NCBI GenBank assembly: GCA_910580005.1
Contig: CAJTXH010000037.1
Coordinates: forward strand, 1-22,776
Direction: 5' to 3'
DNA from: an uncultured Lachnospiraceae bacterium
GTDB taxonomy: Bacteria > Bacillota > Clostridia > Lachnospirales > Lachnospiraceae
Length of the DNA: 22,776 nt
Position numbers and translations under genes: made by a program. Under the pieces are notes generated by a model. That model worked only from the letters and a program-made list of their open reading frames with translations, was not told the DNA's origin and did no database searches. Below, piece after piece: positions 7,029 to 14,807 of the stretch; positions within the stretch are counted from its first letter, which is position 1; each line of letters opens with the position of its first letter.

Positions 7029-7370
7029 ATGACAGATAGCGAAAAACTGGATTTAATTCTTGATAAACTTGTTAAACTTGACACATTAGAAGAAAGGATT
7101 GATGCATTAGAAAAAAGGATTGATGCATTAGAAAAAAGGATTTATTCATTAGAAAAAAGGATTTATTCATTAGAAACAGATATAAAAGATATTAAATTTA
7201 CTATTGAAAATGAAATACGGGCAAATTTACAGGCAGTGGCGGAAGGGCATCTTGATTTATCAAGGAATTTGCATGATGCTATAAAACCAGGTAACGAAAT
7301 TGAAATGCTTATAGTAAAAGTCAGAATGTTGGAAACAGATGTAAGAAGATTAAAAGAAAAAATCTCATAA
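7029..7370 (+). CDS. Short heptad-repeat coiled-coil protein
   Basis: This 113-residue protein has no recognised catalytic domain. Residues about 16-62 form a long amphipathic helix built on seven-residue units: two RIDALEK, then RIYSLEK and RIYSLET, with Leu and Ile at the core positions. The second half has ENEIRANLQAVAEGHLDL and a second short heptad stretch (IVKVRMLETDVRRLKEKI) at the C-terminus. Similar small clostridial proteins with an EGHLDL-type segment and variable repeat number are familiar to me, but I know no function. It is probably a cytoplasmic oligomer. ATG 7029 is chosen over 6954 because GAGGTG at 7019-7024 is properly placed and the extra 25 codons coincide with the structured leader. 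A terminator follows 96 bases after the stop. Confidence 0.75.
   Translation: MTDSEKLDLILDKLVKLDTLEERIDALEKRIDALEKRIYSLEKRIYSLETDIKDIKFTIENEIRANLQAVAEGHLDLSRNLHDAIKPGNEIEMLIVKVRMLETDVRRLKEKIS
7095..7178 (+). repeat. Four in-frame 21-bp tandem repeats
   Basis: Units are 7095-7115, 7116-7136, 7137-7157 and 7158-7178. Units 1 and 2 are identical. Units 3 and 4 are identical except near the end of unit 4, and they differ from 1 and 2 in the middle codons (GATGCA versus TATTCA). Each unit adds exactly one coiled-coil heptad, so copy-number change by slippage would keep the frame. Confidence 0.95.
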
Positions 7371-7466
7371 ATAATAATTACATAGTAACAAATGCAGGAT
7401 AATATATTAAATAATATGTTAAAATATACATATGAATGATTTAGTACAAATAAGTAAGTATATTCC

Positions 7467-7506
7467 AATAACCCTTACAGAAAAATTGTAAGGGTTATTT
7501 AATTTT
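7467..7506 (+). terminator. Terminator between the coiled-coil gene and uvrA
   Basis: AATAACCCTTACA (7467-7479) pairs perfectly over 13 bp with TGTAAGGGTTATT (7487-7499) around a 7-base loop, followed by TAATTTT. Confidence 0.88.
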
Positions 7507-7543
7507 AAACTTTCCATGGCAGTATAAATAATATATATATAAG

Positions 7544-7557
7544 CGAACATATGTACT
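7544..7557 (+). promoter_or_regulatory. LexA (DinR)-box-like operator upstream of uvrA
   Basis: CGAACATATGTACT matches the Gram-positive LexA consensus CGAACRNRYGTTYC at 12 of 14 positions; the right half has GTAC in place of GTTC. Its last base is the first base of the uvrA -35 hexamer, so bound repressor would block the promoter. uvrA is a classical SOS gene, which supports the reading. Confidence 0.6.
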
Positions 7558-7585
7558 TGAAATGAAGTGCAATTCGTGGTATGCT
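7557..7585 (+). promoter_or_regulatory. uvrA promoter
   Basis: TTGAAA (7557-7562) and TATGCT (7580-7585) are separated by 17 bases, with a TG extension at 7577-7578 before the -10. The start of transcription would be near 7592, about 30 bases before the uvrA start codon. Confidence 0.6.
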
Positions 7586-7620
7586 GTTTACATAAATTAT
7601 GAAAGGATATTATAAAGAAC

Positions 7621-10464
7621 ATGGCAGCGCATAAAGAAATAATGAAATATATTAAAATCAGGAAAGCATATGAACACAACCTTAAAGGCATAGACATTGA
7701 TATACCACGTGATAGTTTTGTTGTATTTACAGGGCTTAGTGGTTCTGGCAAGTCATCACTTGCATTTGATACTATATATGCAGAAGGGCAGAGAAGGTAT
7801 ATGGAATCTTTGTCTTCGTATGCAAGGCAGTTTCTTGGACTTATGGAGAAGCCAAATGTTGAGAGCATAGAGGGGCTTCCGCCTGCTATTTCCATTGACC
7901 AGAAGTCTACTAACAGAAACCCACGTTCAACTGTTGGGACTGTAACAGAGATTTATGATTATTTCAGGCTGCTTTATGCAAGGGCAGGCATCCCGCATTG
8001 TCCAAAGTGTGGAAAGGAGATTAAAAAGCAGACGGTTGACCAGATAGTGGATGAAATTATGTCATTTCCTGGAAACACAAAAATACAGCTTTTAGCGCCA
8101 GTTGTAAGAGGAAGAAAAGGGCAGCATGCCAAAGTATTTGAAAGTGCTAGGAAAAGCGGATATATAAGGGTTGTTGTGGATGGCAATGTATATGAGCTTT
8201 CAGAGGAAATTAACCTGGATAAGAATAAAAAGCATAATATAGAAATTATGGTGGACAGGCTTATTGTCAGGGAAGGCATAGAGAGAAGGCTGGCAGATTC
8301 AATAGAAAATGTAATGCACCTGTCAGATGGACTGCTTGTGGTGGATATTCCTGGCGGGGAAAGGGTGAATTTCAGCCAGAGTTTCTCATGTGCAGACTGT
8401 GGCATAAGCATTGATGAAATAGAGCCAAGGATATTTTCATTTAACAATCCTTTTGGTGCATGTGAGGTGTGTAATGGAATAGGATATAAGATGGAGTTTG
8501 ACGAAGGGCTTATAATTCCTGACCAGACATTAAGCCTTACAGAAGGGGCAATTGTTGTAAATGGCTGGCAGTCTGTGCCTGATAAGAATAGTTTTTCAAG
8601 ATGCCTTCTTGATGCGCTTGCAGAAGCATATAATTTCAGCCTGGATACACCATATGGTGAACTTCCAGAGGATATACAAGATATGATAATGCATGGTACA
8701 GATGGCAGGGAAGTAAAGGTGCATTATAAAGGGCAGCGGGGTGAGGGTGTTTATGATGTTGCATTTGAAGGTGTTATTAAAAATGTAGAGCGCAGGTACA
8801 GGGAAACAAATTCTGATGTTTCAAAAAGGGAATATGAAACATTTATGCGCATAACACCTTGTAAAGCATGTGGCGGCAAAAGGCTGAAAAAGGAGGCGCT
8901 TGCTGTTACCATAGCAGATAAAAATATTGCTGAAATTACAGATATGCCAATATGTACCCTTATGGATTTCCTTGAAAACCTTAAACTTAGTGAGAAGCAG
9001 TTTAAGATAGGTAAGGCTGTGCTTAAGGAGATACGTTCCAGGGTAAGGTTTCTTGTAGATGTCGGGCTTGATTACCTTTCTCTGTCACGTTATACAGGAA
9101 GCCTGTCAGGCGGTGAAGCACAGCGCATACGCCTTGCTACGCAGATTGGCTCAGGGCTTGTGGGTGTTGCTTATATACTTGATGAACCAAGCATAGGGCT
9201 TCACCAGCGTGATAATGACAAGCTGCTGCAGACACTTAATAAGCTCAAAGACCTTGGAAATACACTTATAGTTGTAGAACATGACGAAGATACAATGTTT
9301 GCGGCTGATTATATAGTTGATATAGGGCCAGGTGCAGGGGAACATGGCGGACAGGTTGTAGCACAGGGCACAGCACAGGAAATAATTGATACACCTGGCT
9401 CAGTTACAGGTGATTACCTGGGAGGCAGGAAGAAAATCCCAGTGCCAGCTTCAAGAAGAGAGCCAAAAGGCTGGATTACTGTAAAAGGTGCAAAAGAGAA
9501 TAACCTGAAAAATATTAATGTGTCATTTCCTATAGGTGTAATGACTTGTGTTACAGGTGTGTCTGGTTCTGGAAAGAGTTCACTTGTAAATGAAGTATTA
9601 TATAAATACCTTGCTAAAAATCTTAACCATGCAAGATGCATACCTGGTTCATGCAGAAGTATTGAAGGTATAGAAAACCTTGATAAGGTTATTAATATTG
9701 ACCAGTCACCTATAGGCAGGACACCACGTTCAAACCCTGCAACATATACAGGCGTGTTTGATATGATAAGGGATATATTCGCATCTACATCTGATGCTAA
9801 AATGAAAGGTTATAAAAAGGGCAGGTTTAGTTTTAATGTTAAAGGTGGAAGATGTGAGGCATGCAGTGGTGATGGCATAATTAAAATAGAGATGAATTTC
9901 CTGCCAGATGTTTATGTGCCTTGTGAAGCATGCGGTGGCAAAAGATATAACAGGGAAACGCTGGATGTAAAGTATAAGGGCAAAAGCATATATGATGTGC
10001 TGGATATGACAGTTGAGGAAGCGCGTGTATTTTTTGAAAATATACCAAGCATACGCAATAAGATGGATACACTTTATGATGTGGGACTCTCATATATTAA
10101 GCTTGGACAGCCGTCCACAACACTGTCGGGTGGTGAGGCACAGCGTGTAAAGCTTGCTGCAGAACTTAGCAGGAGAAGCACAGGGAAGACAGTATATATA
10201 CTTGACGAACCAACAACAGGGCTGCACTTTGCAGATGTCCACAAACTTGTTGATATTTTAAGCAGGCTTGCCGGAACTGGGAATACAGTAATTGTAATAG
10301 AGCATAACCTTGATGTAATTAAAACTGCTGATTATATTATTGATATGGGGCCTGAAGGTGGTGAGAACGGTGGGACGCTTCTTACATCAGGTACGCCAGA
10401 AGATGTAGCAGGGGTAAAAGAGTCCTATACAGGGCACTATATAAAGAAAATGCTTGGAAGGTGA
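7621..10464 (+). CDS. uvrA: UvrA excinuclease ABC subunit A
   Basis: UvrA is the DNA-damage-sensing ATPase of nucleotide excision repair; it dimerises, loads UvrB and leaves. The 947 residues are full length. Seen in order: Walker A GLSGSGKSS (38-46), a zinc module with CPKC near residue 127 and CADC...CEVC further on, first signature LSGGEAQRIRLA near 494 with ILDEPSIGLH, second Walker A GVSGSGKSS near 646, a zinc finger CEAC...CEAC near 745-770, and second signature LSGGEAQRVKLA near 834 with ILDEPTTGLH. ATG 7621 follows GAAAGGA at 7601-7607, a rather long gap of 13 bases; ATG 7642 (MKYIKIRKA) is possible and would also begin like other UvrA proteins. uvrB is not adjacent. A LexA-like site overlaps the promoter. 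Confidence 0.97.
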   Translation: MAAHKEIMKYIKIRKAYEHNLKGIDIDIPRDSFVVFTGLSGSGKSSLAFDTIYAEGQRRYMESLSSYARQFLGLMEKPNVESIEGLPPAISIDQKSTNRNPRSTVGTVTEIYDYFRLLYARAGIPHCPKCGKEIKKQTVDQIVDEIMSFPGNTKIQLLAPVVRGRKGQHAKVFESARKSGYIRVVVDGNVYELSEEINLDKNKKHNIEIMVDRLIVREGIERRLADSIENVMHLSDGLLVVDIPGGERVNFSQSFSCADCGISIDEIEPRIFSFNNPFGACEVCNGIGYKMEFDEGLIIPDQTLSLTEGAIVVNGWQSVPDKNSFSRCLLDALAEAYNFSLDTPYGELPEDIQDMIMHGTDGREVKVHYKGQRGEGVYDVAFEGVIKNVERRYRETNSDVSKREYETFMRITPCKACGGKRLKKEALAVTIADKNIAEITDMPICTLMDFLENLKLSEKQFKIGKAVLKEIRSRVRFLVDVGLDYLSLSRYTGSLSGGEAQRIRLATQIGSGLVGVAYILDEPSIGLHQRDNDKLLQTLNKLKDLGNTLIVVEHDEDTMFAADYIVDIGPGAGEHGGQVVAQGTAQEIIDTPGSVTGDYLGGRKKIPVPASRREPKGWITVKGAKENNLKNINVSFPIGVMTCVTGVSGSGKSSLVNEVLYKYLAKNLNHARCIPGSCRSIEGIENLDKVINIDQSPIGRTPRSNPATYTGVFDMIRDIFASTSDAKMKGYKKGRFSFNVKGGRCEACSGDGIIKIEMNFLPDVYVPCEACGGKRYNRETLDVKYKGKSIYDVLDMTVEEARVFFENIPSIRNKMDTLYDVGLSYIKLGQPSTTLSGGEAQRVKLAAELSRRSTGKTVYILDEPTTGLHFADVHKLVDILSRLAGTGNTVIVIEHNLDVIKTADYIIDMGPEGGENGGTLLTSGTPEDVAGVKESYTGHYIKKMLGR

Positions 10465-10468
10465 TTTT

Positions 10469-11053
10469 ATGGCAGGCAGCCAGAATACTTTTTTTGCTAT
10501 GATGTCACGCATGAAATATATCAAGAGATGGGCACTTATGAGAAATTCTGCAAGTGAAAATATAAGTGAACATTCCCTTGAAGTGGCAATGATAGCACAT
10601 GCACTTGCAGTTATTGGAAATACCAGGCTTGGGATGGGCTATAACCCCGAACATATTGCAATGCTTGGGGTTTACCATGACTGTACAGAGATAATTACAG
10701 GTGATATGCCAACCCCTGTAAAATACAATAATGAATTAATCAGTATGGCATATAAAGAAATTGAGGCAGAAGCTGCTTTGCGTATAATCAATATGCTGCC
10801 AGCAGATATGCAGGAATATTATAAATGTTATTTTGGTGGGGAAAAAGACAAAGAGGCATTAAAGCTTGTAAAAGCAGCAGATAAATTGTCTGCACTTGTT
10901 AAATGCATTGAGGAAGAAAAAGCAGGCAATAAAGAATTTGTGTGTGCAAAAGCTTCTGTTATGGCGGCAATAGAAAAAATGAAATGCAGGGAAGCGGAAA
11001 TATTCTGCCAGGAATTTATTGGTGCATATGGAAAGACGCTGGATGAATTGTAG
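10469..11053 (+). CDS. yfbR: YfbR-type HD-domain 5'-deoxynucleotidase
   Basis: YfbR hydrolyses deoxyribonucleoside 5'-monophosphates with a divalent metal held by an HD domain. The 194 residues follow the E. coli protein closely: FFAMMSRMKYIKRWALMRN, then ISEHSLEVAMIAHALA supplying the first metal histidine, YHDCTEIITGDMPTPVKYNN with the His-Asp pair, and KAADKLSALVKCIEEEKAGNKEF with the last metal Asp. ATG 10469 lies five bases after the uvrA stop (TGA 10462-10464), and its Shine-Dalgarno AAGGTGA overlaps that stop, so translation is probably coupled to uvrA. A nucleotidase co-expressed with a repair gene might clear damaged or excess dNMPs, but that is inference. The TTG at 10454 that extends the frame is not needed. 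Confidence 0.93.
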   Translation: MAGSQNTFFAMMSRMKYIKRWALMRNSASENISEHSLEVAMIAHALAVIGNTRLGMGYNPEHIAMLGVYHDCTEIITGDMPTPVKYNNELISMAYKEIEAEAALRIINMLPADMQEYYKCYFGGEKDKEALKLVKAADKLSALVKCIEEEKAGNKEFVCAKASVMAAIEKMKCREAEIFCQEFIGAYGKTLDEL

Positions 11054-11110
11054 ACAGGGATTACTTGCTATGGAAGGACATATATCTGTATAGCTTTATT
11101 GAAATCATTT

Positions 11111-11776
11111 TTAGGGAGTTTCTACAGATATCCCCCTGCCATAGTGTGTAATTATCTCCACATTGCAGCCTGAAAGTTTCTGGCGCAGTTGTTTTATTAT
11201 GGTATCTATAACACGTATATTTCCATTAAAGCTGTTTCCCCATACTTCTTTAAGTATAATTTCTTTAGGAACTGGGACACCTTTGTTACAGAAAAGTATA
11301 TACAATACTTCACGTTCGTGTCTTGTCAGCTTTATCATGTGCCCGTCTTTAAAAATATCCTTTTCTGCCAGGTCATAATATGTATTACTATTTTGTTGTA
11401 TGGAAGAAAGCCTGTTACGTATTCTCTGCGCAATTATTTGTATAGGCGCTGTCTTTAGCTGGTAATCAAAACAGCCGGATTTTAAGGCGGCAAGTTCGTC
11501 ATTAGCAGAATAATTTCCGGCTATTGCAAGTACATGTGGAATATTCCTGGAACCATTTAAAAAAGTTTTACCTGGCATATACCCAATAAAATCCAGAAAC
11601 TCTTCAACAGGGCAGACAATAATGCCTGTAGTAGCAAATGGAAATATACTGGCATTGATAATTGCATCCTCTGTACTGTCAGCGCAGGTTATAAATATAT
11701 TTTCACCTGCGAACTCTTTCTTTAACTCTGCATCCCATAGCAGGTCATGGCCGCATAAAACGATTGAACTGTCCAT
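11111..11776 (-). CDS. Orphan OmpR-type regulator with a pseudo-receiver
   Basis: This 221-residue protein has the layout of a response regulator: a receiver-like fold (1-120) and an OmpR/PhoB winged helix (about 145-220, with KLTRHEREVLYIL and IRVIDTIIKQLRQKL). The receiver has lost its chemistry. Strand 1 ends in CGHD in place of the acidic pair, strand 3 ends in GIIVCPVEE with Cys55 where the phospho-acceptor Asp belongs, and strand 4 ends in LAIAG with no Thr/Ser; only the Lys (Lys108 in YQLK) remains. It is therefore probably not controlled by phosphorylation. No kinase gene adjoins it on the same strand. ATG 11776 lies inside the end of hydE (overlap 32 bases), suggesting coupled translation. 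The TTG at 11830 that extends the frame is a weaker choice. Confidence 0.85.
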   Translation of the reverse strand: MDSSIVLCGHDLLWDAELKKEFAGENIFITCADSTEDAIINASIFPFATTGIIVCPVEEFLDFIGYMPGKTFLNGSRNIPHVLAIAGNYSANDELAALKSGCFDYQLKTAPIQIIAQRIRNRLSSIQQNSNTYYDLAEKDIFKDGHMIKLTRHEREVLYILFCNKGVPVPKEIILKEVWGNSFNGNIRVIDTIIKQLRQKLSGCNVEIITHYGRGISVETP

Positions 11777-12845
11777 ATATCTTTTCTTTCTTTGGAAGAG
11801 GGATATAATCTCCTTTTGCAACTGCCACAATATTGCCGCTTTCTTCTATTTTGCCAGCCATACGCACAACATCATCACCACTGCAGTTTTTAATGGTGTA
11901 CCTTTTATTATAAACATTAAAATATCCTTTTACATCATCTGTTGCAAGGCTTGCAAATACTTCATTAACTCCAGCAGCAAAGGATTTCTTCCTGCCATCT
12001 GCCAGGGCATTTTCAAGTGCAGGGTCTGCTGTAAGGAGCACACTTGGAAGCATCAGCCTTATAATAGCCATAAGGTAAAGGGTCATGTCACCATTGCCGC
12101 TTCTTTCTTTTTCAAAGCGTGTGTGTGTGACAGGCAGAAATGGTGTGATATGTACAATCTGTGGGTTAAGTGCTTTTAGAAATTCCAGGTCTTCTACAAC
12201 ATCTGCAACACCTTGGAATGGTGTGCCTGTCATAAAGCCGCTTCCTGTCTGGTAGCCGGTTTCCTTAAGTTCCCAGAGTGCCTGTTTTCTTTTAAGGAGT
12301 GACATCTCAGGCGGGTGTACTTTCTTAAAATGGGCATCATTGGCAGTTTCATGCCATAAAATATATCTTGAAGCACCAGCCTCAAACCATTGCCTGTATA
12401 TAGAAGGCTGTCTTTCACCAAGACATAATTCTACTGCACATTCTGGGTAAACTGATTTAATCATTGATATAATCTGTGCAATTTTATCGCCAGTAAAATA
12501 ATAATCATCACCACCCATAAGCACAAATGTCCTTATGCCTTTGTTATATCCTTCACTACAGAATTTCATAATATCATTTTCATCAAGCCTGAACCGTGTA
12601 ATAAACTGGTTATCCCTGCGCAGGCCGCAATAATAGCAGTTATTCCTGCAATAGTTGCTGATTTCGATAGTACCACGTATAAATATATCATTACCATAGT
12701 ATTTTTTTTTGGTTTCAAGTGCTTTCTGGAAAATATAATTTGTAGTTTCTATATTTCTGTATCTTAAAAGTTCTGCCATTTCATAGCCAGGCAGTGTATT
12801 ATCTGCTGCAAGCTTATCCACAAGGTCTGTCCTGCATGTACCCAT
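11745..12845 (-). CDS. hydE: HydE-type radical SAM protein
   Basis: HydE is the radical S-adenosylmethionine enzyme that, with HydG and HydF, builds the diiron site of [FeFe]-hydrogenase. In this 366-residue protein the [4Fe-4S] motif CRNNCYYCG places Cys66, Cys70 and Cys73. Around it the family text is clear: IRGTIEISNYCRNNCYYCGLRRDN, RTFVLMGGDD, HETANDAHFKKVHPP, GYQTGSGFMTGTP and PFLPVTHTRF. Some usual residues differ: GERQPSIY where many HydE have GEKSRESY, and LLTADPALEN where they have a PATTALGT-like loop. A divergent paralogue or a PylB-like relative is thus possible. I chose ATG 12845, with GGGGGT 6 bases upstream, over TTG 12944. hydF, hydG and hydrogenase genes are absent from the window. 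Confidence 0.78.
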   Translation of the reverse strand: MGTCRTDLVDKLAADNTLPGYEMAELLRYRNIETTNYIFQKALETKKKYYGNDIFIRGTIEISNYCRNNCYYCGLRRDNQFITRFRLDENDIMKFCSEGYNKGIRTFVLMGGDDYYFTGDKIAQIISMIKSVYPECAVELCLGERQPSIYRQWFEAGASRYILWHETANDAHFKKVHPPEMSLLKRKQALWELKETGYQTGSGFMTGTPFQGVADVVEDLEFLKALNPQIVHITPFLPVTHTRFEKERSGNGDMTLYLMAIIRLMLPSVLLTADPALENALADGRKKSFAAGVNEVFASLATDDVKGYFNVYNKRYTIKNCSGDDVVRMAGKIEESGNIVAVAKGDYIPLPKKEKIYGQFNRFMRP

Positions 12846-12991
12846 ATTTATACCCCCGCTTTCTTCAAATATGAGTTTTCCAGTGCTATATCCTGTATTT
12901 ATTAACATCTGGGTTAATAGTTCATGTTTATTATTATACTGCAATTAATAAATAGCAGCAAGAAGTATTGTAATAAAAACAGAATGTGCAT

Positions 12992-13019
12992 ACTATACAT
13001 TTTCAGACACTTTTGTGAA
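12992..13019 (-). promoter_or_regulatory. Possible promoter for hydE
   Basis: On the minus strand TTCACA (plus strand 13014-13019) and TATAGT (plus strand 12992-12997) are separated by 16 bases. Transcription would start near 12985, giving a leader of about 140 bases. The 357-base gap between hydE and the LytS-type kinase gene (12846-13202) otherwise shows only this, the divergent promoter at 13116, and AT-rich sequence. Confidence 0.4.
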
Positions 13020-13115
13020 GGTATTTGTAAAAAAATAAAATGTTGAATGTGGTATAAATACTGTATTATGCAGTTTTATAATGAAGAATGGCATATGTAC
13101 ATGCACATAAGGTAG

Positions 13116-13144
13116 TTGACAACACTATGTGAAAGAGATAGTAT
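13116..13144 (+). promoter_or_regulatory. Sigma-A-type promoter for the LytS-type kinase and regulator
   Basis: TTGACA (13116-13121), 17 bases, TAGTAT (13139-13144): a consensus -35 and a near-consensus -10. Transcription would start near 13151, about 52 bases before the kinase start codon. Confidence 0.75.
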
Positions 13145-13202
13145 TAGTAATACATAACTATAAGCTTTATTTGGAAATTATTTTCTGGGAGGTAATATTT
13201 AT

Positions 13203-13802
13203 ATGGATGATGCAGGGGAACGTAGCGGTACCGCAGATTTGGCAGAACAGATAAACTGCCATTTTATATTTAATGCATTAAATACATTAAAATATTCGGT
13301 TATTACAGATAAACCTGGTGCCTGCAGCCTTATTGATGATATCGCTGCTTATATGCAGTACCGCATAAGGGCTGTATGTGGTTTTGAAATGGTATTTTTG
13401 AGCGAAGAGATACGGAATACGGAATCTTATATTAATCTGGAACAGGCAAGGTTTTCTTATGTCAGTGCAGAATATAATTTAGATGATACAGATTTTACGC
13501 TCCCATCTATGAGCGTCATTTTTTTGGTTGAAAATGCTATCCATCATGGCCTGCTGGCTAAAAAGAATGGAGGGAAAGTACATATAAAGAGCTACAGAGA
13601 CAGCCAGTTCCACTATGCTGAGGTATGTGACAATGGAACTGGCATAGGGGAATACAATAGTAAATACCCTGAAAGCAGCAATAATGGTATTGGAAACCTT
13701 GCTGCCCTTGCAATGCGTATTGAGAGCATGGCAGGAGGCAGCCTTTTGGTAGAAAGCGTGTCAGGGGAAGGGACAAGGGCAGTAATAAAAATTCCTATAT
13801 AG
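13203..13802 (+). CDS. Minimal LytS/YesM-type histidine kinase without sensor
   Basis: The kinase core belongs to the His_kinase/LytS class. EQINCHFIFNALNTLK carries the phospho-accepting His20; LVENAIHHG is the N box, DNGTGIGEYN the G1 box, and NNGIGNLAALAMRIE the second glycine box of the ATPase fold. The protein is only 199 residues and the phospho-His sits at position 20, so no sensor, linker or membrane segment exists; typical family members carry several hundred residues of membrane sensor ahead of this point. It must act in the cytoplasm and probably senses through a partner or its own concentration. ATG 13203 follows GGGAGG at 13187-13192. A consensus promoter precedes it, and the regulator starts 19 bases after its stop, so the two form an operon. 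Confidence 0.88.
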   Translation: MDDAGERSGTADLAEQINCHFIFNALNTLKYSVITDKPGACSLIDDIAAYMQYRIRAVCGFEMVFLSEEIRNTESYINLEQARFSYVSAEYNLDDTDFTLPSMSVIFLVENAIHHGLLAKKNGGKVHIKSYRDSQFHYAEVCDNGTGIGEYNSKYPESSNNGIGNLAALAMRIESMAGGSLLVESVSGEGTRAVIKIPI

Positions 13803-13821
13803 GCTGATTGGAGGAGCAGGC

Positions 13822-14625
13822 ATGAAAACTATAGTTGTTGATGACGAAAAAGCGGCAATAGAGGTGTTTAAGTATGAGGCATCATGTATAGATGAGATTG
13901 ATATTGAAGGTGTATTTTATAATGGGTGTGATGTACTTGATTATGACGGAATAAGGAATATTGACCTTGCAGTTCTTGATATAGGGCTTAGTGGACAGGA
14001 TATGGATGGATTGGAACTTGGCAGTGAAATAAAGAAAAAGAATTCAAATATTATGCTTATATACATAACAGGTGATGAAAAATATGCAATGGAAGCTATT
14101 AAGCGTGATGCAGCAGGATATATAGTAAAGCCGTATTCATCAGAGAAACTAAGGTATGCTGTTGAAACAGCAAGGCTTTTGTCAAAGAGAAATAAAAAAA
14201 GAGTGGTAGCAAGGACATTTGGCTATTTTGATTTATTTGTAGATGAGAAACCAGTAATGTTTAAAAGCGCCAAAGCAAAAGAACTGCTTGCAATGTTAGT
14301 TGACAGGCAGGGCGGTACAGTTACAACAGACCAGATTATTGGTACTTTATGGGAAGACAGGCCGAATGATGTTTCAACACAGAACCTTTGCTGCAAAATA
14401 TGTAAAACTCTGCAAAAAGAATTAAATGATAACGGAATTGGTGACATACTTATAACAGCAAGAGGTGTAAGAGGGCTTGATACCAATAAGTTTGAATGTG
14501 ATTTATATAAACTGCTGGATGGTAATAAAAACGTGGCAGACAAGTATATTGGCGAGTATATGATGGAATACAGCTGGGCTGAAAACAGGGCTGCGCTTTT
14601 AGAAAGATATCTTTCAACAAAATAA
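13822..14625 (+). CDS. Response regulator with receiver, winged helix and SARP/BTAD-like tail
   Basis: This 267-residue DNA-binding regulator is the likely partner of the kinase just upstream. The receiver (1-120) is intact: Asp7-Asp8, phospho-acceptor Asp53 in AVLDIGLSG, Thr83 in YITGD, Lys103 in IVKPY. A winged-helix domain follows (about 130-220: TFGYFDLFVDEKPVMFKSAKAKELLAMLV), of the kind placed at the front of SARP-type activators. The C-terminal end, YIGEYMMEYSWAENRAALLERY, resembles the start of a BTAD helical repeat, but only one repeat is present. LytS-type kinases usually pair with LytTR or AraC-type regulators, so this pairing is unusual. ATG 13822 follows GGAGGAG at 13809-13815. 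The target genes are not evident. Confidence 0.86.
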   Translation: MKTIVVDDEKAAIEVFKYEASCIDEIDIEGVFYNGCDVLDYDGIRNIDLAVLDIGLSGQDMDGLELGSEIKKKNSNIMLIYITGDEKYAMEAIKRDAAGYIVKPYSSEKLRYAVETARLLSKRNKKRVVARTFGYFDLFVDEKPVMFKSAKAKELLAMLVDRQGGTVTTDQIIGTLWEDRPNDVSTQNLCCKICKTLQKELNDNGIGDILITARGVRGLDTNKFECDLYKLLDGNKNVADKYIGEYMMEYSWAENRAALLERYLSTK

Positions 14626-14671
14626 CCGGATAAATTTATACAATTCACTTTCGGTTCAATATTTTTCATTT

Positions 14672-14688
14672 ATGGCACAACTTGCCAT
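14672..14688. other. Inverted repeat between the regulator gene and spo0A
   Basis: ATGGCA (14672-14677) and TGCCAT (14683-14688) are separated by five bases and lie 120 bases before the spo0A start. It could be an operator; no T-run follows. No clear promoter or TGTCGAA-type Spo0A box was recognised in 14626-14807. Confidence 0.3.
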
Positions 14689-14807
14689 GCATGTATGGAT
14701 ATGGTTGGTTATTTTTTGATAGTATGGAGGTTTATAATGTAGAAATGTAATATAAATTGCAAGTTATATCAAAAAAGCCATAGAAAAAGGCAGAAAGAGA
14801 GGAAAAA

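Noticed and set aside
11054..11110. Terminator between the convergent yfbR and pseudo-receiver genes
   Set aside because: No stem with a T-run could be found in these 57 bases.
12846..12944. TTG start extending HydE by 33 codons
   Set aside because: HydE proteins begin close to the LVDKLAADNTL segment, and ATG 12845 has a well-placed GGGGGT upstream.
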